Assembly: GCA_023614405.1 (NCBI GenBank)
Contig: JAJUPC010000229.1
Span: 434,001-498,000, forward strand
Length of the DNA stretch: 64,000 nt
Direction of reading: 5' to 3'
From: Avena insularis
Taxonomy: Eukaryota > Streptophyta > Magnoliopsida > Poales > Poaceae
Shown piece after piece: positions 50,983-61,793 of the stretch. The position numbers and the translations under genes were made by a program. The notes below the pieces were generated by a model. The model ran no database searches. It was given only the letters and a program-made list of their open reading frames with translations, and was not told where the DNA came from. The first letter of the stretch is position 1. Every line of letters begins with the position of its first letter.

Positions 50983-53153
50983 GTTGTGGTTCATGATAAG
51001 AACACACATTTCAATGACACTGGTGGATCCGTATGTGGTATGTGAAAAGAACACACATGCAATGACTCTGCTTGTTGTTAGTAAAAGAGCACACATGCAA
51101 TGACATCAGGGATCCATGTGGTCTCTGAAGAGAACACACATGCAATGACGCTGGTGGATCCATATGTGGTATGTGTAAAGAACACATATGCAATGACTCT
51201 AGTTGTTGTTAGTAAAAAGAACACACATGCACTAACACTGGTGGATCCATGTGTGGTCTCTGAAGAGAACACACATGCAATGACTCTACCTGTGGTTAAT
51301 GAGAAGAACACACATCTCAATGACACTGGTGGATCCATATGTGGTATGTGAAAAGAGTAGTTATGAAATGACTCCAGTTGTTGTTAGTAAAAAGAACACA
51401 CATGCAATGACACTGGTGGATCCATGTGTGGTCTCTGAAGAGAACACACATGCAATGACACGCGTGGATGAATATGTGGTATGTGAAAAGAACACACATG
51501 CAATGACTCCAGTCGTTGTTAGTAAAAAGAACACACATGTAATGACACTGGTGGATCCATGTGTGGTCTCTGAAGAGAACACACGTATCAATGACTCTAG
51601 CTGTGGTTAATGAGAAGAACACACACTTCAAGGACACTAGTGGATCCATATGTGGCATGTGAAAAGAATAGTCACGAAATGACTCCAGTTGTTGTTAGTA
51701 AAAAGCGCACATGCAATGACTTGGTGGATCCATGTGTAAATCTCAAGAGAACACACATGCAATGACACTAGTGGATCCATATGTGCTATGTGAAAAGAAC
51801 ACACATGCAATGACTCCAGTTGTTCTTATTAAAAACAACACACATGCAATGAAACTGGTAGATCCATTTGTGGTCTCTGAAGAGAACACACATGCAATGA
51901 CACTGGTGGATCCATATGTGGTATCTGAAAAGAACACACATGCAATGACTCCAGTTGTTAGTAAAAAGAACACACATGCAATGACACTGGTGGATCCATG
52001 TGTGTTTTCTGAAGAGAACACACATGCAATGACTCAAGCTGTGGTTAATGAGAAGAACACACATTTCAATGACACTGCTGGATCCATATGTGGTATGTGA
52101 AAAATAATAGTCATGAAATGACTCCAATTGTAGTTAGTAAAAAGAACACACATGCAATGACACTAGTGGATCCATGTGTGGTCTCTAAAGAGAACACACA
52201 TGCAATGACACTGGTGGATCCATATGTGGTATGTGAAAAGAACGCACATGCAATGACTCTAGTTGTTGTTAGTAAGAAGAACACACATGCAATGACACTG
52301 GTGGATCCATGTGTGGTCTCGGAAGAGAACACACATGCAATGACTCTAGTTGTGGTTTATAGAGAAGAACACACATTTCAATGACACTGGTGGATCCATA
52401 TGTGGTATGTGAAAATAATAGTCATGAAATGACTCTAGTTTTTGTTAGTAAAAAGGGCATACATGCAATGACACTGGTGGATGCATGTGTGGTCTCTAAA
52501 GAGAACACGCATGCAATGACACTAGTGGATCCATATGTGGTATGTGAAAAGAACACACATGCATTGACTTTAGTTGTTGTTAGTAAAAAGAACACACATG
52601 CAATGACACTGGAGGATCCATGTCTGGTCTCTGAAGAGATCACACATGCAATGACTCTAGCTGTGCTTTATAGAGAAGAAAACACATTTCAATGACACTG
52701 GTGGTTCCATGTGTGATCTCTAAAGAGAACACACATGCAATGACACTGGTGGATCCATATGTGGTATGTGAAAAGAACACACATGCAATGACTCAGGTTG
52801 TTGTTAGTAAAAAGAACACACATGCAATGACACTGGTGGATCCATGTGTGGTCTCTAAGGAGAACAAACATTTCAATGATACTGGTGGATCCAGATGTGG
52901 TATGTGAAAAGAACACACATGCAATGAGTCTCGTTGTTGTTAGTCAAATGAACTCACTTGCAATGACACTGGTGGATCCATGTGTGGTCTCTGAAGAGAA
53001 CACACATTTCAATGACACTGGTGGATCCATATGTGGTATGTGAAAAGAACACACATGCAATGACTCGAGTTGTTGTTAGTAAAAGGACGCATGCAATGAC
53101 CTTTGGTGGATCCATGTGTGGTCTCTGAAGAGAACACACATGCAATGAATCTA
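50983..53153. repeat. 2.17-kb higher-order repeat, copy 5 (2171 bp)
   Basis: Full-length with small defects at 51080-51120 (GACATCAGGGATCC), 51705-51750 and 52905-53105. The remainder matches copies 4 and 6 closely. Confidence 0.8.
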
Positions 53154-55331
53154 GTTGTGGTTCATGATAAGAACACACATAACAATGACACTTTGGTGGA
53201 TCCATTATGTGGTATGTGAAAAGAACACACATGCAATGACTCTGCTTGTTGTTAGTAAAAAGAGCACACATGCAATGACACTGGTGGATCCATGTGTGGT
53301 CTCTGAAGAGAACACACATGCAATGACGCTGGTGGATCCATATGTGGTATGTGTAAAGAACACATATGCAATGACTCTAGTTGTTGTTAGTAAAAAGAAC
53401 ACACATGCACTAACACTGGTGGATCCATGTGTGGTCTGTGAAGAGAACACACATGCAATGACTCTACCTGTGGTTAATGAGAAGAACACACATCTCAATG
53501 ACACTGGTGGATCCATATGTGGTATGTGAAAAGAGTAGTTATGAAATGACTCTAGTTGTTGTTAGTAAAAAGAACACACATGCAATGACACTGGTGGATC
53601 CATGTGTGGTCTCTGAAGAGAACACACATGCAATGACACTGGTGGATTAATATGTGGTATGTGAAAAGAACACACATGCAATGACTCCAGTCGTTGTTAG
53701 TAAAAAGAACACACATGCAATGACACTGGTGGATCCATGTGTGGTCTCTGAAGAGAACACACGTATCAATGACTCTAGCTGTGGTTAATGAGAAGAACAC
53801 ACACTTCAAGGACACTAGTGGATCCATATGTGGCATGTGAAAAGAATAGTCACGAAATGACTCCAGTTGTTGTTAGTAAAAAGCGCACACATGCAATGAC
53901 ACTGGTGGATCCATGTGTCGTCTCTGAAGAGAACACACATGGAATGACACTAGTGGATCCATATGTGCTATGTGAAAAGAACACACATGCAATGACTCCA
54001 GTTGTTCTTATTAAAAACAACACACATGCAATGAAACTGGTAGATCCATTTGTGGTCTCTGAAGAGAACACACATGCAATGACACTGGTGGATCCATATG
54101 TGGTATCTGAAAAGAACACACATGCAATGACTCCAGTTGTTAGTAAAAAGAACACACATGCAATGACACTGGTGGATCCATGTGTGTTTTCTGAAGAGAA
54201 CACACATGCAATGACTCAAGCTGTGGTTAATGAGAAGAACACACATTTCAATGACACTGCTGGATCCATATGTGGTATGTGAAAAATAATAGTCATGAAA
54301 TGACTCCAATTGTAGTTAGTAAAAAGAACACACATGCAATGACACTAGTGGATCCATGTGTGGTCTCTAAAGAGAACACACATGCAATGACACTGGTGGA
54401 TCCATATGTGGTATGTGAAAAGAACGCACATGCAATGACTCTAGTTGTTGTTAGTAAGAAGAACACACATGCAATGACACTGGTGGATCCATGTGTGGTC
54501 TCGGAAGAGAACACACATGCAATGACTCTAGTTGTGGTTTATAGAGAAGAACACACATTTCAATGACACTGGTGGATCCATATGTGGTATGTGAAAATAA
54601 TAGTCATGAAATGACTCTAGTTTTTGTTAGTAAAAAGGGCATACATGCAATGACACTGGTGGATGCATGTGTGGTCTCTAAAGAGAACACGCATGCAATG
54701 ACACTAGTGGATCCATATGTGGTATGTGAAAAGAACACACATGCATTGACTTCAGTTGTTGTTAGTAAAAGAACACACATGCAATGACCTTTGGAGGATC
54801 CATATGCAGTCTCTGAAGAGATCACACATGCAATGACTCTAGCTGTGCTTTATAGAGAAGAAAACACATTTCAATGACCTTTGGTGGTTCCATGTGTGAT
54901 CTCTAAAGAGAACACACATGCAATGACATGGTGGATCCATATGTGGTATGTGAAAAGAACACACATGCAATGACTCAGTTGTTGTTAGTAAAAGAACACA
55001 CATGCAATGACTGGTGGATCCATGTGTGGTCTCTGAGAGAACACAAATTTCAATCACACTGGTGGATCCATATGTGGTATGTGAAAAGAAAAAACATGCA
55101 ATGACTCCAGTTGTTGTTAGTAAAAGAACACACATGCAATGACACTGGTGGATCCATGTGTGGTCTTTGAAGAGAACACACATTTCAATACACTGGTGGA
55201 TCCATATGTGGTATGTGAAAAGAACACACATGAAATGACTCAGGTTGTTGTTAGTAAAAAGGACGCACATGCAATGACCTTTGGTGGATCCATGTGTGGT
55301 CTCTGAAGAGAACACACATGCAATGAATCTA
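53154..55331. repeat. 2.17-kb higher-order repeat, copy 6 (2178 bp)
   Basis: Full-length. Bases 54760-55331 carry many one-base losses and GACCTTTGG variants; 53250-54760 is clean. Confidence 0.8.
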
Positions 55332-57501
55332 GTTGTGGTTCATGATAAGAACACACATTTCAATGACCTTTGGTGGATCCGTATGTGGTATGTGAAAAGA
55401 ACACACAATGACTCTGCTTGTTGTTAGTAAAAAGAGCACACATGCAATGACATCAGGATCCATGTGGTCTCAAGAAGAACACACATGCAATGACGCTGTG
55501 GATCCATATGTGGTATGTGTAAAGAACACATATGCAATGACTCTAGTTGTTGTTAGTAAAAAGAACACACATGCACTAACACTGGTGGATCCATGTGTGG
55601 TCTGTGAAGAGAACACACATGCAATGACTCTACATGGTTAATGAGAAGAACACACATCTCAATGACACGGTGGATCCATATGTGGTATGTGAAAAGAGTA
55701 GTTATGAAATGACTCTAGTTGTTGTTAGTAAAAAGAACACACATGCAATGACCTTTGGTGGATCCATGTGTGGTCTCTGAAGAGAACACACATGCAATGA
55801 CACTGGTGGATTAATATGTGGTATGTGAAAAGAACACACATGCAATGACTCCAGTCGTTGTTAGTAAAAAGAACACACATGCAATGACACTGGTGGATCC
55901 ATGTGTGGTCTCTGAAGAGAACACACGTATCAATGACTCTAGCTGTGGTTAATGAGAAGAACACACACTTCAAGGACACTAGTGGATCCATATGTGGCAT
56001 GTGAAAAGAATAGTCACGAAATGACTCCAGTTGTTGTTAGTAAAAAGCGCACAAATGCAATGACACTGGTGGATCCATGTGTCGTCTCTGAAGAGAACAC
56101 ACATGGAATGACACTAGTGGATCCATATGTGCTATGTGAAAAGAACACACATGCAATGACTCCACTTGTTGTTATTAAAAACAACACACATGCAATGAAA
56201 CTGGTAGATCCATGTGTGGTCTCTGATGAAAACACACATGCAATGACACTGGTGGATCCATATGTGGTATCTGAAAAGAACACACATGCAATGACTCCAG
56301 TTGTTAGTAAAAAGAACACACATGCAATGACACTGGTGGATCCATGTGTGTTTTCTGAAGAGAACACACATGCAATGACTCAAGCTGTGGTTAATGAGAA
56401 GAACACACATTTCAATGACACTGCTGGATCCATATGTGGTATGTGAAAAATAATAGTCATGAAATGACTCCAATTGTAGTTAGTAAAAAGAACACACATG
56501 CAATGACACTAGTGGATCCATGTGTGGTCTCTAAAGAGAACACATGCAATGACACTTTGGTGGATCCATATGTGGTATGTGAAAAGAACGCACATGCAAT
56601 GACTCTAGTTGTTGTTAGTAAGAAGAACACACATGCAATGACACTGGTGGATCCATGTGTGGTCTCGGAAGAGAACACACATGCAATGACTCTAGTTGTG
56701 GTTTATAGAGAAGAACACACATTTCAATGACACTGGTGGATCCATATGTGGTATGTGAAAATAATAGTCATGAAATGACTCTAGTTTTTGTTAGTAAAAA
56801 GGGCATACATGCAATGACACTGGTGGATGCATGTGTGGTCTCTAAAGAGAACACGCATGCAATGACACTAGTGGATCCATATGTGGTATGTGAAAAGAAC
56901 ACACATGCATTGACTTCAGTTGTTGTTAGTAAAAAGAACACACATGCAATGACACTGGAGGATCCATGTCTGGTCTCTGAAGAGATCACACATGCAATGA
57001 CTCTAGGTGTGGTTTATAGAGAAGAAAACACATTTCAATGACACTGGTGGTTCCATGTGTGATCTCTAAAGAGAACACACATGCAATGACACTGGTGGAT
57101 CCATATGTGGTATGTGAAAAGAACACACATGCAATGACTCAGGTTGTTGTTAGTAAAAAGAACACACATGCAATGACACTGGTGGATCCATGTGTGGTCT
57201 CTAAGGAGAACACACATTTCAATGATACTGGTGGATCCATATGTGGTATGTGAAAAGACCACACATGCAATGACTCCAGTTGTTGTTAGTAAAAAGAACA
57301 CACATGCAATGACACTGGTGGATCCATGTGTGGACTCTTAAGAGAACACACATTTCAATGACACTTGTGGATCCATATGTGGTATGTGAAAAGAACACAC
57401 ATGCAATGACTCCAGTTGTTGTTAGTGAAAAGGACGCACATGCAATGACACTGGTGGATCCATGTGTGGTCTCTGAAGAGAACACACATGCAATGAATAT
57501 A
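55332..57501. repeat. 2.17-kb higher-order repeat, copy 7 (2170 bp)
   Basis: Full-length. The noisy patch that began in copy 6 continues to about 55760. It shares the GGTGTGGTTTATAGAG variant region and later TCAGGTTGTTGTTAG (57139) with the region near 42540. Confidence 0.8.
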
Positions 57502-59667
57502 GTTGTGGTTCATGATAAGAACACACATTTCAATGACACTGGTGGATCCATATGTGGTATGTGAAAAGAACACACATGCAATGACTACGGTTGTTAGTAA
57601 AAGAGCACACATGCAATGACCTTTGGTGGATCCATGTGTGGTCTCTGAAGAGAACACACATGCAATGACGCTGGTGGATCCATATGTGGTATGTGTAAAG
57701 AACACATATGCAATGACTCTAGTTGTTGTTAGTAAAAAGAACACACATGCACTAACACTGGTGGATCCATGTGTGGTCTCTGAAGAGAACACACATGCAA
57801 TGACTCTACCTGTGGTTAATGAGAAGAACACACATCTCAATGACACTGGTGGATCCATATGTGGTATGTGAAAAGAGTAGTTATGAAATGACTCCAGTTG
57901 TTAGTAAAAAGAACACACATGCAATGACACTGGTGGATCCATGTGTGGTCTCTGAAGAGAACACACATGCAATGACACTGGTGGATTAATATGTGGTATG
58001 TGAAAAGAACACACATGCAATGACTCCAGTCGTTGTTAGTAAAAAGAACACACATGCAATGACACTGGTGGATCCATGTGTGGTCTCTGAAGAGAACACA
58101 CGTATCAATGACTCTAGCTGTGGTTAATGAGAAGAACACACACTTCAAGGACACTAGTGGATCCATATGTGGCATGTGAAAAGAATAGTCACGAAATGAC
58201 TCCAGTTGTTGTTAGTAAAAAGCGCACACATGCAATGACACTGGTGGATCCATGTGTCGTCTCTTAAGAGAACACACATGGAATGACACTAGTGGATCCA
58301 TATGTGCTATGTGAAAAGAACACACATGCAATGACTCCAGTTGTTGTTATTAAAAACAACACACATGCAATGAAACTGGTAGATCCATGTGTGGTCTTTG
58401 AAGAGAACACACATGCAATGACACTGGTGGATCCATATGTGGTATCTGAAAAGAACACACATGCAATGACTCCAGTTGTTAGTAAAAAGAACACACATGC
58501 AATGACACTGGTGGATCCATGTGTGTTTTCTGAAGAGAACACACATGCAATGACTCAAGCTGTGGTTAATGAGAAGAACACACATTTCAATGACACTGCT
58601 GGATCCATATGTGGTATGTGAAAAATAATAGTCATGAAATGACTCCAATTGTAGTTAGTAAAAAGAACACACATGCAATGACACTAGTGGATCCATGTGT
58701 GGTCTCTAAAGAGAACACACATGCAATGACACTGGTGGATCCATATGTGCTATGTGAAAAGAACGCACATGCAATGACTCTAGTTGTTGTTAGTAAGAAG
58801 AACACACATGCAATGACACTGGTGGATCCATGTGTGGTCTCGGAAGAGAACACACATGCAATGACTCTAGTTGTGGTTTATAGAGAAGAACACACATTTC
58901 AATGACCTTTGGTGGATACATATGTGGTATGTGAAAATAATAGTCATGAAATGACTCCAGTTGTTGTTAGTAAAAAGGGCATACATGCAAAGACACTGGT
59001 GGATGCATGTGTGGTCTCTGAAGAGAACACACATTTCAATGACACTATTGGATCCATATGTGGTATGTGAAAAGAACACACATGCATTGACTTCAGTTGT
59101 TAGTAAAAGAACACACATGCAATGACCTTTGGAGGATCCATGTCGGTCTCTGAAGAGATCACACATGCAATGACTCTAGCTGGTTTAGAGAAGAAAACAC
59201 ATTTCAATGACACTGGTGGTTCCATGTGTGATCTCTAAAGTGAACACACATGCAATGACACTGGTGGATCCATATGTGGTATGTGAAAAGAACACACATG
59301 CAATGACTCCAGTTGTTGTTAGTAAAAAGAACACACATGCAATGACACTGGTGGATCCATGTGTGGTCTCTGAGGAGAACAAACATTTCAATGATACTGG
59401 TGGATCCATATGTGGTATGTGAAAAGAACACACATGCAATGACTCCAGTTGTTTTAGTGAAAAGAACACATGCAATGACACTGGTGGATCCATGTGTGGT
59501 CTCTGAAGAGAACACACATTTCAATGACACTGGTGGAACCATATGTGGTATGTGAAAAGAACACACATGCAATGACTCCAGTTGTTGTTAGTAAAAAGGA
59601 CGCACATGCAATGACACTGGTGGATCCATGTGTGGTCTCTGAAGAGAACACACATGCAATGAATCTA
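57502..59667. repeat. 2.17-kb higher-order repeat, copy 8 (2166 bp)
   Basis: Full-length with small defects at 57585-57625, 58900-59190 and 59450-59475. It reads GGATCCATATG after the marker where the other copies have GGATCCGTATG. Confidence 0.8.
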
Positions 59668-61793
59668 GTTGTGGTTCATGATAAGAACACACATTTCAAT
59701 GACACTGGTGGATCCGTATGTGGTATGTGAAAAGAACACACATGCAATGACTCTGCTTGTTGTTAGTAAAAAGAGCACACATGCAATGACACTGGTGGAT
59801 CCATGTGTGGTCTCTGAAGAGAACACACATGCAATGACGCTGGTGGATCCATATGTGGTATGTGTAAAGAACACATATGCAATGACTCTAGTTGTTGTTA
59901 GTAAAAAGAACACACATGCACTAACACTGGTGGATCCATGTGTGGTCTGTGAAGAGAACACACATGCAATGACTCTACCTGTGGTTAATGAGAAGAACAC
60001 ACATCTCAATGACACTGGTGGATCCATATGTGGTATGTGAAAAGAGTAGTTATGAAATGACTCTAGTCGTTGTTAGTAAAAAGAACACACATGCAATGAC
60101 ACTGGTGGATCCATGTGGTGCATAAAGAGAACACACATGCAATGACACTGGTGGATCCATGTGTGGTATGCGAAAAGAACACACATGCAATGTCTCCAGT
60201 TGTTGTTAGTAAAAAGAACACACATGCAATGACTCCAAATGTTGTTATTAAAAAGAACACACATGCAATGACACTGGTGGATCCATGTGTGCTCTCTGAA
60301 GAGAACACACATGCAATGACTCTAGCTGTGGTTAATGAGAAGAACACATAGTTCAATGACACTAGTGGATCCATGTGTCGTCTCTGAAGAGAACACACAT
60401 GCAATGACACTGGTGGATCCATATGTGGTTTGTGAAAAGAACACACATGCAATGACTCCAGTTGTTGTTAGTAAAAAGAACACACATGCAATGACACTGG
60501 TGGATCCATGTGTGGTCTCTTAAGAGAACACACATTTCAATGACACTGGTGGATCCATATGTGGTATGTGAAAAGAACACACATGTAATGACCCCAGTTG
60601 TTGTTAGTAAAAATAACACACATGAAAAGACACTGGTGGATCCATGTGTGGTCTCTAAAGAGAACACACATGCAATGACTCTAGTTGTGGTTAATGAGAA
60701 GAACACACACCTCAATGACACTGGTGGATCCATATGTGGTATGTGAAAAGAGTAGTTATGAAATGACTCCAGTTGTTGTTAGTAAAAAGAACACACATGC
60801 AATGACACTAGTGGATCCATGTGTGGTCTCTGAAGAGAACACACATGCAATGACACTGGTGGATCCATATGTGGTATGTGAAAAGAACACACATGCAATG
60901 ACTCCAGTTGTTGTTAGTAAAAAGGACGCACATGCAATGACATTGGTGAATCCATGTGTGGTATCTGTAGAGAACACACATGCAATGAATCTAGTTGTGG
61001 TTTATAGAGAAGAACACATATTTCAATGACACTGGTGGATCCATATGTGGTATGTGAAAATAATAGTCATGAAATGACTCCAGTTTTTGTTAGTACAAAG
61101 GGCATACATGCAATGACCTTTGGTGGATGCATGTGTGGTCTCTAAAGAGAACACGCATGCAATGACACTAGTGGATCCATATGTGGTATGTGAAAAGAAC
61201 ACACATGCATTGACTTCAGTTGTTGTTAGTAAAAAGAACACACATGCAATGACACTGGAGGATCCATGTCTGGTCTCTGAAGAGATCACACATGCAATGA
61301 CTCTAGCTGTGGTTTATAGAGAAGAAAACACATTTCAATGACCTTTGGTGGTTCCATGTGATCTCTAAAGAACACACATGCAATGACACTAGTGGATCCA
61401 TATGTGGTATGTGAAAGAACACACATGCAATGACTCCAGTTGTTAGTAAAAAGAACACACATGCAATGACCTGGTGGATCCATGTGTGGTCTCTGAGGAG
61501 AACACACATTTCAATGATACTGGTGGAACCATATGTGGTATGTGAAAAGAACACACATGCAATGACTCCAATTGTTGTTAGTAAAAAGAACACACATGCA
61601 ATGACACTGGTGGATCCATGTGTGGTCTCTGAAGAGAACACACATTTCAATGACACTGGTGGATCCATATGCAGTATGTGAAAAGAACACACATGCAATG
61701 ACTCCAGTTGGTGTTAGTAAAAAGGACGCACATGCAATGACACTGGTGGATCCATGTGTGGTCTCTGAAGAGAACACACATGCAATGAATCTA
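59668..61793. repeat. 2.17-kb higher-order repeat, copy 9 (2126 bp, block replaced)
   Basis: From about 60060 to 60990 the usual block of about 1 kb (TTAATATG, ACGTATC, AAGCGCAC, TGTGTTTTC modules) is replaced by modules with GTGGTATGCGAAAAG, AATGTCTCCAG, TGTGCTCTCTGAAG and ACATAGTTCAATG, variants typical of the 32-40 kb zone. The flanks keep the copy order. The GAGTAGTTATGAAATG marker occurs twice (about 60042 and 60750). Confidence 0.75.
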